A stretch of DNA of 39,820 bases from a virus: positions 1 through 39,820 of IMG/VR virus record IMGVR_UViG_3300047560_001061, one strand, 5' to 3'. Made by a program: the position numbers and the translations under genes. This document shows positions 1 through 9,300 of this stretch, one piece after another. A model generated the notes under the pieces. The model saw only the letters and a list, made by a program, of their open reading frames with translations. It did not search any database and was not told where the DNA came from. Within the stretch, counting starts at the first letter, position 1; every line of letters starts with the position of its first letter.

Positions 1-483
1 ATCTTCAGAGGTTAGCTGCCCATCAGATGAACTGATGAAGAATGGCTCTGTTTTTCCTGAGTCGCTGATGGTTCCACTGTTTGGAATGTTTATAGTTGTA
101 GAAGAAATGTCAGTAATGCTTGTGGAGCTATATACATAAGACTCGTCTACAAAGTTAAGCAATATTCTACTGTCATAGTCTTTGGCAGATGGGTTCTCTA
201 GTCCTGGAAATAGGGCAATCTCTGTAATGCCATATCTGTTGTTTGTTGGCAATTCTGCAATAAGAGATAATTCTGGAACACCGCCATTGTTTACGTACCC
301 TCTCGAAATGATCTTTGATCTATAGGTTTCAAAGTCTAGCTTTGATTGGTTGATATATGGGTTGCCAGATGGTTCTGTCGTAAGAGCTTTTGTTCCACAG
401 CCAATAGCAATGTGGGTAGCAAATGCAGGTAACTGACCTAACATATATTTTGCTAAAAGAGAAGAACCAGAATTTGTAAACAT
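1..483 (-). CDS. Tail/baseplate-type protein, 3' end beyond the left edge (partial)
   Basis: An open frame of 161 codons begins with ATG at 483 and runs off the left edge without a stop. The N-terminus contains FATHIAIGCGTKAL, then a stretch ending YGITEIALFP. This style (a small domain that notes compatibility with a generic tail module, followed by beta-rich sequence) is seen in minor tail and baseplate proteins, but I cannot name the family. The start is supported by a TGCTATAAT element (490-498) whose -10 hexamer ends 6 bases before the ATG, so the mRNA is predicted to be leaderless; no Shine-Dalgarno is present. The gene is last in the visible tail-tip block, downstream of the Ala-rich protein. 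Real coding sequence is very likely; the function is only a positional inference. Confidence 0.75.
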   Translation of the reverse strand, partial: MFTNSGSSLLAKYMLGQLPAFATHIAIGCGTKALTTEPSGNPYINQSKLDFETYRSKIISRGYVNNGGVPELSLIAELPTNNRYGITEIALFPGLENPSAKDYDSRILLNFVDESYVYSSTSITDISSTTINIPNSGTISDSGKTEPFFISSSDGQLTSED

Positions 484-489
484 AAATCT

Positions 490-498
490 ATTATAGCA
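490..498 (-). promoter_or_regulatory. Extended -10 promoter, leaderless type
   Basis: On the minus strand this reads TGCTATAAT, followed by AGATTT and then the ATG of the left-edge gene. The 6-base gap puts the predicted transcription start at or next to the start codon. It sits just beyond the stop codon of the 280-residue gene. Confidence 0.65.
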
Positions 499-1341
499 TT
501 AATAGCTATATACCTCTGACGAATTCATAACTTCTACCTGTACCGTTTCTGAAGATTTATCTGTAATGCCTATGACCTCAATAATTAAATTATCTAGGTT
601 TGCTGAGGCTACGTTGTCCTCAACATAAACATAGAATGCTCTTGTTGGTACTAGTGGAATATATTTTGAAATGTCTAAGGGAAATGCAGTTAGACTGTCT
701 CCGATTGCATCTTGTAGCCCAGACAAACTTTTTGGAGAGTATTTGCTTTGTAGTGCTGATAGGTCTGAAAATACCTGGTATGGTAATGCCTGGTTATCTA
801 TATTATAGATCATGTCAGATCTAGAGTATTCTAATAACTCTATTCCGCCAATTGATTGGAACAACATGTTGGCAGTTGCTTCGGCATCGATTGTGTCTGG
901 CTTAAATGCTAATAGGTTATCTGTAGCAAGCTTAATTGTAATGGAGGCATTTCCAGTATTTTGTGAAGATGAACCTGTTGCTCCTGAAGTGTCCCCTGTG
1001 GCTGTTATTGTAATTGGTGTTGGAGTAACTGTAACCACAGGTGGGGCAGGGAAATCTTGCGATCCAGTCACATAGGACTGGGCTGCTCTAATAATTCCAT
1101 GATCTATTCCAGCAGCGTCAGCTTGAGAGTATGTCATATTTGACACGGCTACAGTAGCTGCTTTTGTCTGGGCAACACTTGCTGCTGCTGCAGCATCATC
1201 TGCTTTAATTGCAGTTTGAGCAGCTTGTCTGGCTGCTGCTGCTTTTGCTGCTGCTGCTTGAGCTGAAGCTGCGATTGCTAAGGCTGCCTGATAATCTGCT
1301 CTCAGGGTAGCACTAGATGCTAGACTATCTGCTGTTGGCAT
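499..1341 (-). CDS. Minor tail protein candidate with Ala-rich helical N-terminus
   Basis: 280 residues. Residues ~10-70 are strongly Ala/Gln/Lys-rich and should form a long helix or coiled coil. A Pro/Thr/Val linker follows (~97-115), then a Thr/Ser/Gly/Asn patch and a mixed alpha/beta C-terminal half. I do not recognise a family. ATG at 1341 follows a GGAGGAG Shine-Dalgarno with about 7 bases spacing, and the upstream tail gene stops immediately before it, so the two are probably co-transcribed. The location after the large tail-tip protein suggests a tail-tip or fibre component whose helical N-terminus may mediate trimerisation or attachment. That role is inferred from position and composition only. 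Confidence 0.75.
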   Translation of the reverse strand: MPTADSLASSATLRADYQAALAIAASAQAAAAKAAAARQAAQTAIKADDAAAAASVAQTKAATVAVSNMTYSQADAAGIDHGIIRAAQSYVTGSQDFPAPPVVTVTPTPITITATGDTSGATGSSSQNTGNASITIKLATDNLLAFKPDTIDAEATANMLFQSIGGIELLEYSRSDMIYNIDNQALPYQVFSDLSALQSKYSPKSLSGLQDAIGDSLTAFPLDISKYIPLVPTRAFYVYVEDNVASANLDNLIIEVIGITDKSSETVQVEVMNSSEVYSY

Positions 1342-1342
1342 A

Positions 1343-4300
1343 TTACACTCCTCCTACTTCACTCAAGTATACAGTATTCTTGATTCCATCTAGGCCCTTT
1401 GAATACTGAATGTTATATACTACAAACTTTGAATCTGGAGAAACTGCTTCATCAACCCCATTGACCTGGTAATCAATTTTTATGATATCTCCTAGTTGCA
1501 AGATTGGCATTCCAAATAACTCAACACCTACTGACTTTCTTGGTCTCATGACTTTTTGTGTTACCCAGGACATTAGCTTGTTAGCCAAGTCTTCAGACTG
1601 TATATATGGAGTATCTAGAGTAAATTCTTTCTTGCCATAAGTCATTCGGCTTGCTTTAATATCATCATAGGTTTTCTTGTTTTTTAGCTCTTCTTTTGCT
1701 GATAGCTTAAAGTTAGAGAAATCACTGTTTTTCAAGAAGAACTGGTCTACTGTCAGCTCATTCTGTGTCTGCTGTGTAAAGGCAACTCCCTGGATTCTCA
1801 GATAGTTTCCGCTAGATTCATCTAGGGTTAGCAAGGTATCTGTGTTATTGAAAATTAAGAATTCTGCTCCATATGGAGTTGACTTGAATCCTGAAATAGT
1901 GTATCCCTTTAGACTGTTAAATGTGGGAGATACTACTGAATATAATGCTGGATATGCCTTGTCAAATCTGACATTCATATATGCACATTCACGCATAATA
2001 GTTCCGAATTCATCATAGAATATGCTATATGCTGGGTCTGACTGTGCCCCAATTCCTGATAGGTAGGAGCCATTAATCATTCCGCTCATTGCATATTTTC
2101 TAAAGGAATCTGTCACAGAGATGTGTCCTGTATAGTTAGAGCCAAAGCCAAATGCTTTTGCAGTGTCATTTCCAATTGGAACATCTAGGAGAGAGTCGTT
2201 TGTTTGAGAATAGTTTTTGACCAAACCATATACATTTTCAAACATTAAGCGTGAAGATCCACGTGTAAATAGGGCTACGTTAGTTGTAGAGCTATTGTTT
2301 TCTGGTAGTGCATCTTTATCTTCTACCGTTCCAACTACCTGCCCATTGACAAATAGATAGAACTTCTTTGTTGTATTTGAAACTCTTTCGTATTCAACTG
2401 CAATATCGTAAACTGTAGGAGATGTTTCATTCATCAGTCTTGACTGCCCCGTAAACTTTCCATCATCTACAAGGATAGGAGCTAGTCCAGACCAAAGAAC
2501 ATTTGGGATAGCCTTATCTGCATCAGATGTGGCTGTTCCATTTCTTTGCAACTTATAGAAGAACATGTTGTTGATTGGGACTGTTCCAGAGTAATTGTTA
2601 ACATTATTATTTGTTAATGCTGCAATCTCAAAGTAATATCCATTGTTTGTTGTTGGATCAATAAGAATGGCAACGCCTCCACTAGATCCACCAAGAACCT
2701 GAGCCTTAGAGGTTACGTTAATAGTTGTAGTTGTTCCATCTGAGTTTGTGATGGTCTTTGGATAAGTAGTCTCTTTTAGCGAATACATCGTAGAGTTTCC
2801 AACTGGTTGTTGGTCATAACCTGATCCATTTCCAACAGACCCGACAATTCTAGTTCTTGTTCCAAAGTGTGTATATCTTGTAGGCAGCTGCTTGTATACA
2901 TATGATACATAGTCAATTGGGTTTTGTGAGCTACTAAATGATGGCCCATTCATTACTAGGGCAGATGCCTGAACAGTTGCAGGGATTGACTCATCTGTCG
3001 TAGTGAATACATTCTTTATTACACTTGAGATAGTTGTATTGTTCTTATTTGAAGATTCAATACCTGCTTTTCCATTTGCATTTGATACCGTTGTTGTTCC
3101 ACCGCTCAAGAGCAACTCTGAATCCATGAAGCATCCCTTAAGATTATTTGGATTAGTCCAGGTAGATGAAAGTCCATAGTAGTGGTCTACAATTTCTGTA
3201 CCAAACTGTCCACGACCGTGTTTAGCAACATCTCCAACTTTGTAAGACCCATCTGAGTTAACTGCTGGCTCTGAGTATATTCTAACTCTTCCTGTTGGAT
3301 AAATTCTTTGCCCTAATGTAAGCTTTGCAAAGTAGTACTCAAAGTCTTTTGGATTTGAAATCCATATAAGAGATGCCGTACCTGTTGGACCAGAGATTGA
3401 AAACTCCACAGCATCGTATCGAATCACTTCTCCATTTGCATAGAAATATCCTGCATACTTTGAGATAAACTGAATACCGTCACCGAATTCAATAATGTTG
3501 TCTACTACAGTACCTAGTGAGTTTACTGTTGGCAGAGTCTTTGATAGACCAATACCGTCAGTTCGTGACCCAGATAGTGGAATTGCTGATAAGGTATATG
3601 CACTTTGTGCTGATGTTTCTCCATTAGTTGGGTTTAGGTTTGATTCTGGAGAGACTTCCCAAAGTAGGGATGGCTTATATATCCAGTTTTTTGCTTTTAG
3701 CCCATAGCTAGACTGAGCTACAGACCCATAAGTCTTTTGAATATATTTATTAGAATATGTAATCTTTCCACTATTAAAGATAGTTGTATCTGATGAAGCA
3801 ATATCCACAATGTTGCTAGATGCATCTATAGTTAAGTTTACTTCTCTATCGTTAGCTGCTGGCATCATGTAGTCTCTTGTCATTACAACAAAATTATTTT
3901 GTTCATCAAAAAACATTGCTGATTGAGTGGATACCGCCAACTGCTCCAAAATTTGTGAGACATTTGTATCTGGTCCAATAAAGAAATAGGGGATGATGTC
4001 ATTATTAATTTTTGTTGCATAGAATCTGTAGTTAGAAAAACCAATACTATCTAGAAGTCTTGAGATGATATATAGCAATGGCTTATTTACCATCATCATC
4101 TGGGGTGCAATTGTAGTCTCTAGAAGGATGCTTAAATCTCTAAGCTGAATCACTAGGTCTCTAGTTGAAGAGTTTAGCTTTGGAGCATCGTCTGAATACA
4201 TCGTTTTGATTGGAACATGGTAGTCGTAGAGCGTTCCATTATTATCTACATCAAAGATTGATTCGTAGAATTTAAATTGAATATTTCTGGTTCTTAGTCC

Positions 4301-5707
4301 ATAGATGATGCTATCTAGATTGTTCTCTGAAAATGCCTGGTCAAAATCGAACATGGAAATTGTTCCTGTTCCTGCCATCATTTTTGATACTGGAAGTCCT
4401 GCACCAGATAGGTCTGAGGCTGGCTTTGTAATATCGTAAGACTGTACTCTATCTGAAACATTCATAAATAGTCTAGGAGACATTTCGATTAAGTCGAATG
4501 TTGAATTGGGAGTATTCATCTCGTCTACAACGATTCTGATTCCATCTAGATATTCAAACTGACGGAACTTGTCTATTCCAGACTGAGTATATGAGCTATT
4601 AGCTTTGATTGGATCGGTCAAGTAGATTGTTCTACTACTGATAGTTTGGCTACTAGGCAGCCAAGAATATGTAGGGGTAAAGATCTCGTATGGGTTGTTG
4701 TAATCTTCATTTGTCCAAATATGGAATGCTCCAATATCTGTATTACTTGATTTAATAAGATAAGCATAACCAAGATATGATGTTTCTGGTAGTGCTGCTG
4801 TGGATGATAGCTCTCCAGCAAACACAAATATATCCTTATACTGGTCTGGAACCTGAAGGCCAAAAGAAAATTCTACATAGCCATCTTCTGCTATGTCAGT
4901 TGGCATATTAGTATAGTCTACAATGTCTGTCCAATCAGTACCGTGCAACTTTTGAAGTTTCCATTTCTTAGGAACAGTCTTATTCGTGTCACCATAGAAT
5001 GGGTCATTAACCACTTTTCCAGATGAAGTTTTGAGAACTCCCAGGTTAACTGATCCAACGTTGGTTTGCATTTTGATTACAATTTTGTTGGCTGCAATAG
5101 AATTTTTATAAACAACGAATGGGGCAACATCGTCAATGGCATAGCCACCGTCTATGCTAGCTGTGCTAGAGGAGTATCCTCGTGTTGCTAAAACCTTTTC
5201 TGTAGTGTCCCATTCAGTTTTATACGATGTCCAATATTTAAAAATATCATCTTTGTCAGAAGCGTAATATCTTGGTCGCTTTTCAATGATAGAAACATCT
5301 TCCGACATGCTTTGACCGATCTGCAGTATTTGTCCTGCTTTGTCAAAATAACGTAATTTATTAATTCCAGATCTTGGTCTAAATCTTCCTAGGCAGTCTT
5401 CTAGCGAATAGTAAAGCTGTTCCTTTATCTTTTTCTTTGTAAAGAATATTGGATCATTATTTGAATCATTACCGCCTGTAATTACTGCATCGGCATTGGT
5501 TCCATTATCATAGTATCTTCCAGTATCTGTACTGTCAAACTGTCCATATGGGGTAGAGTATTGTGGGTCTGTTTTTCTATACTTATAATTTCCAATTTTT
5601 GAAATATTCATAGCATCATTAAGATTCCATTCCATCAGAATGAGGGCTTGGCTTTTAATTGATGAACTTGTTTGTAAGTGATTTGTAAGTATTGAGTCTG
5701 TAAACAT
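1343..5707 (-). CDS. Large tail-tip (tail hub/minor tail) protein
   Basis: 1454 residues from ATG at 5707. I chose this start over one 33 bases upstream because GGAAGAGG lies just before it and the ATG shares a base with the preceding stop (TAATG). The N-terminal ~500 residues are beta-rich and describe a large structural protein. Around residues 570-650 a stretch like ISRLLDSIG...ILEQLAVSTQSAMFFDEQNNF resembles the hub region of phage tail-tip proteins. Residues ~1000-1200 look like a concanavalin/LamG-type jelly roll (ending VNGQVVGTVED). The extreme C-terminus (LGDIIKIDYQVNG) is also typical of tail hub proteins. It lies third after the tape measure, the usual place for the hub/tip. Tail-tip role is likely; receptor or sugar binding by the jelly-roll part is inferred. 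Confidence 0.8.
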   Translation of the reverse strand: MFTDSILTNHLQTSSSIKSQALILMEWNLNDAMNISKIGNYKYRKTDPQYSTPYGQFDSTDTGRYYDNGTNADAVITGGNDSNNDPIFFTKKKIKEQLYYSLEDCLGRFRPRSGINKLRYFDKAGQILQIGQSMSEDVSIIEKRPRYYASDKDDIFKYWTSYKTEWDTTEKVLATRGYSSSTASIDGGYAIDDVAPFVVYKNSIAANKIVIKMQTNVGSVNLGVLKTSSGKVVNDPFYGDTNKTVPKKWKLQKLHGTDWTDIVDYTNMPTDIAEDGYVEFSFGLQVPDQYKDIFVFAGELSSTAALPETSYLGYAYLIKSSNTDIGAFHIWTNEDYNNPYEIFTPTYSWLPSSQTISSRTIYLTDPIKANSSYTQSGIDKFRQFEYLDGIRIVVDEMNTPNSTFDLIEMSPRLFMNVSDRVQSYDITKPASDLSGAGLPVSKMMAGTGTISMFDFDQAFSENNLDSIIYGLRTRNIQFKFYESIFDVDNNGTLYDYHVPIKTMYSDDAPKLNSSTRDLVIQLRDLSILLETTIAPQMMMVNKPLLYIISRLLDSIGFSNYRFYATKINNDIIPYFFIGPDTNVSQILEQLAVSTQSAMFFDEQNNFVVMTRDYMMPAANDREVNLTIDASSNIVDIASSDTTIFNSGKITYSNKYIQKTYGSVAQSSYGLKAKNWIYKPSLLWEVSPESNLNPTNGETSAQSAYTLSAIPLSGSRTDGIGLSKTLPTVNSLGTVVDNIIEFGDGIQFISKYAGYFYANGEVIRYDAVEFSISGPTGTASLIWISNPKDFEYYFAKLTLGQRIYPTGRVRIYSEPAVNSDGSYKVGDVAKHGRGQFGTEIVDHYYGLSSTWTNPNNLKGCFMDSELLLSGGTTTVSNANGKAGIESSNKNNTTISSVIKNVFTTTDESIPATVQASALVMNGPSFSSSQNPIDYVSYVYKQLPTRYTHFGTRTRIVGSVGNGSGYDQQPVGNSTMYSLKETTYPKTITNSDGTTTTINVTSKAQVLGGSSGGVAILIDPTTNNGYYFEIAALTNNNVNNYSGTVPINNMFFYKLQRNGTATSDADKAIPNVLWSGLAPILVDDGKFTGQSRLMNETSPTVYDIAVEYERVSNTTKKFYLFVNGQVVGTVEDKDALPENNSSTTNVALFTRGSSRLMFENVYGLVKNYSQTNDSLLDVPIGNDTAKAFGFGSNYTGHISVTDSFRKYAMSGMINGSYLSGIGAQSDPAYSIFYDEFGTIMRECAYMNVRFDKAYPALYSVVSPTFNSLKGYTISGFKSTPYGAEFLIFNNTDTLLTLDESSGNYLRIQGVAFTQQTQNELTVDQFFLKNSDFSNFKLSAKEELKNKKTYDDIKASRMTYGKKEFTLDTPYIQSEDLANKLMSWVTQKVMRPRKSVGVELFGMPILQLGDIIKIDYQVNGVDEAVSPDSKFVVYNIQYSKGLDGIKNTVYLSEVGGV

Positions 5708-6324
5708 TATGCCTCTTCCAAAGTTATAGATACGTTCCAAAGATCGTGCTCATTGGCTCCACGCTTTACTATAGAATAAGAAAAATCTGCAATAAACATT
5801 TCTAATACTTGGTTGTATTCGTGAAGATGCCCATACTGATTTGTTGAGTTTGGATTAAATTCTGTGTACTTGTCATATGCCAAATAGACATAGAATGAAC
5901 CATAGTGATTCTCATACCAGTTAAGAAGTTCAGCTCCACCTGCTCCACCGTCTACGGTTACTTCGTCTGTACCACTAAGAGTTCCAGACTCATTGAATAC
6001 TGGTGAGCTATTGAACGATCTAGATGGAAGCATGTTCCAGGATACTGACAGAGACAGTTTATCTGCAATGTGGTAAGAACGCATTTTACCATTGATGGTT
6101 CTCTTTCGCTGCTCAATACGATTTGCTTTCATTTGAATTGCATCACGGTTGTGTTCTGAAACTATAATGAAGTCTTCAAACTCTACTCCATCTGGAACGA
6201 AATATCCATTGCTTATTGTTCCTGGATTATTTGAAAATAGTAGTGCTGCAGGACGACCACGCAGAACACCACTTACTTCATTGACAAACTTTTGTCTTCC
6301 AATAATATAATCTTTTGTTGACAC
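5707..6324 (-). CDS. Distal tail (Dit-like) or minor tail protein
   Basis: 205 residues with a GTG start at 6324 that overlaps the tape measure stop by one base (TAGTG). An AGAGGAG Shine-Dalgarno lies about 9 bases upstream inside the tape measure gene. The sequence is rich in beta strands and aromatic residues (SLSVSWNMLPSRSF, NWYENHYGSFYVYLAYD), with no signal peptide or membrane segment. The gene directly follows the tape measure and precedes the large hub protein. In siphoviruses this slot holds the distal tail protein that joins tube and tip. I assign it mainly by position and overall character. The tight coupling on both sides implies co-translation with its assembly partners. Confidence 0.65.
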   Translation of the reverse strand: MSTKDYIIGRQKFVNEVSGVLRGRPAALLFSNNPGTISNGYFVPDGVEFEDFIIVSEHNRDAIQMKANRIEQRKRTINGKMRSYHIADKLSLSVSWNMLPSRSFNSSPVFNESGTLSGTDEVTVDGGAGGAELLNWYENHYGSFYVYLAYDKYTEFNPNSTNQYGHLHEYNQVLEMFIADFSYSIVKRGANEHDLWNVSITLEEA

Positions 6325-9300
6325 TAAATTCTAACTCCTCTTACACGCTGGCTATCGTATTCACGGATCTTTCCAATTACTGCTCTAGCAATCGAATCTG
6401 TATCCTGTGAGCCAGTAGTGTGAATATTAACACTATAGCTATTATTATACACTGAACTGTTGTCAACGTTTGATGAAATGTTATTGTTTACTGGTGATAC
6501 CTGCGAAATTTGAGGTGCAGTTACATAAGAAGGCATGTCAAATGTTCCAGAATTAATTCTATCCATAAGTCCTGAGCCATATTTTGATACTGCACCACGG
6601 TTCATTACAAACTCTCCAGGAGTCAGCATTGCAGGAACAGTATCTGATCCTCTAGCAATAAATCCACCTGTAGCGTAATAACCCATTTTAGCTAATTCAT
6701 CTTTTGGAAGGAACTGTAGTCCTGCTGGAGCCTGGACCAAGGCCTTTGGAGCAGCTGGTGCTACAGGAGTCTTAGGACTCAAAGATATGTTTAAAAGTGC
6801 TCTTTCCTCAGCCGATAGAGCCTCTACACTACTGCTTTGAAGGTGAATAAGTGCAAGTCTAGCAGCTTCTGTTTTGCTAATTGGAGCAGGTGCTGCTGGC
6901 GTTTGATTAGCAAATGCTGCATCATCACTCATTGTTTGATTGGCAGCAAGAATAGTCTGAGTTCTTTGAGCCTCAACTACTTGAGACTTAATAGCATCTA
7001 AGGTATTAAGCTGAATATCATACATTTTAGCCTGAATGTCAGAGATTCTCTTTTCAATTGATTCTCTGTTTAGCATTTCGCCATTAATTGATACCAAAAT
7101 GCTATTTAGCTCTGTTTGTCTTGCTGTTTCTAGAGCAGTGCTTTGATCTCTCATTGCACGTTCCGCAGCATTCTTACGTGACTGTTGAACGGCTCTTGCT
7201 GCTGCTGCCATATCACCCTTAGTGATTGCATCTGCAACATCTAGTTGATCTTGTTGTTGCTGAGATATATCCTCTTGTGCTTTTTGAATTTCTTCAAGTG
7301 CTTTAACTCTTGCATCATATGCTTTGTTAATTGCATCTTCCTTGACCGAAATAACATTTAGTCCATCATTATAGACATCAATCTTATCTTGAAGAATTGG
7401 CATTCCGCTTTCAGCAGTAGCCTTATCAAGCTTGGCCTGGAGGTAGTCAACTACCTTTTGTTGCTTTTCTGCTGCAGTAAGAGATGCATTAGCAGATGTT
7501 TGTTCTGCATTGATAAAGTTTGTCTCTGCAGCAATTAGATCATTGATGGCCTTTTTACGCTTTACTGCATTAGTAATATTCAAGGCTGATGCATATGCTG
7601 CTTTGAAGTCTGCATCTGCAAGCATCTTTGTCAGAGTTGTCTGATCCTTTACTTTAGCAGATAGACTTGCTCGTACCTTCACTTCTTCTGCAAAACCAAC
7701 TGTTGCAGTTTTTTGCTTTACAATAAATTCAGAAACTACTTTTTGGTCAAATAGCTCCTTTAGCTTTAGCCCCTTGCTAGTAAGCTTTCCAGCAACAATG
7801 TATTGTTTTCTAGTGGCATCATCAGCTGTTGCTAGTAGATCGATGAATCCAGCAACATATTTCTTTGAATCCTTAAGCATTGTTAGTCTAAGATTTGCAC
7901 TAGCAATATCTGTTGATGTTTGCTTTAGTAGGTTTGTCTTAGTGGAGCCACCGCCTCCACCGCCTCCACCAGAGCCTGAGCCTGAATCAGAACCAAGTGC
8001 TGATTTAATAACTGATCCAAACTTAGCCATTTCTGCTTTTGCTTGTGCAATCTTTTTGTCCTTTATAAGGCTTACAATACTCTGTCCCTTTGTAGGATCT
8101 GCTTGTAGGATTGTCATTAGCAATAGCTGATCATTTACTGATTTAAGTGAGCTAGCAGCATCCTTTGCTGTCTGCCCTCCTAGAGAACCAATAGTATTCA
8201 GCAAATTAGTTTTTCCAGCTGCTGATTTTGAAATATTTACAGCCATCTCACTAAGAGAGCCAGTAAACTGTTTTGAAGTAATAAGTCCATTAGCCAACTC
8301 AGTTGAGATATTTGCAATCCCCTGCTTAAAGTCAGTGGATGCTGCGGAAGACGCTGTGGCAATTTTAAGATATGCTGCCATGTTAGCTTTGTATGCATTG
8401 ACAGCATTAATATCTTCTTGACTAGCAAATCCTAGATCAACCTTCCCATTTTTTGCATCCCTACTTAAACGTGCACCCCTTTGCCATTGTTTAAATTCTG
8501 AAGAATTCGTATTTGTAGAAATTTTTGCCAGGGTCTCAGCTGCAGTTTTAGCAAATCCTGCACGACCAGTCTTTGTTGTTAGGTCAATATCAGCAAATTC
8601 AATTTTAAGATTTTCTTTACCAGCAGCAATTTGAATTGCCTTAATCAGGCTATCTACTGCAGCCTTATCCATTCCGCTTGCTAGCAATGTTTGGCCTAGA
8701 TTCTTGATGTAGTTCTTTGCATTCTTTGCCCCCATGCCCTTGACATCACCAATAACTTTTCCAATTTCGCTATCTTTATTCTTAAAATCTGAACTGTCTA
8801 GTAATGTCTGAATATCTCCAGCTTGCTTTCCATTTTTACTAGCTGCTCCAGCAGCTGCACCAGCAATTTGTGGCATTTTTAGTGTTGACCCAGTTAGATT
8901 TCCAAAAGCTCCCATAGCTGCTTTAGTATCTGCTGCAATCTGCTTAGGCTTCTTAGCATCTTCCAAAGCTTTTTTATTTGCTTCATTCAGGGAATTATTG
9001 ATTGCTATACCAACACCAATAATTGCAGCTAGGGCCACAAATCCTGCAATAACTGGAAGTAGTGGTAGCTCTAAAGCACCAAGAGCTATTGTTAGAGCAC
9101 CTGTTTCTGCTACCTCAACGCCTCTAGCAACATTCTCAGCCTCCATCTCTCCTGTTTCAACAGCTCTTGCAGCATTTTCGACATCAATAGCTGTTGAAGA
9201 TATTGCTACTTTCTTTGATAGGAACTCAAGTCCGCTGCCGAGTAGGCTTATGATTCCAATTACTGGACTAATTGCATTTGCAATATCTCCTAATGGTCCA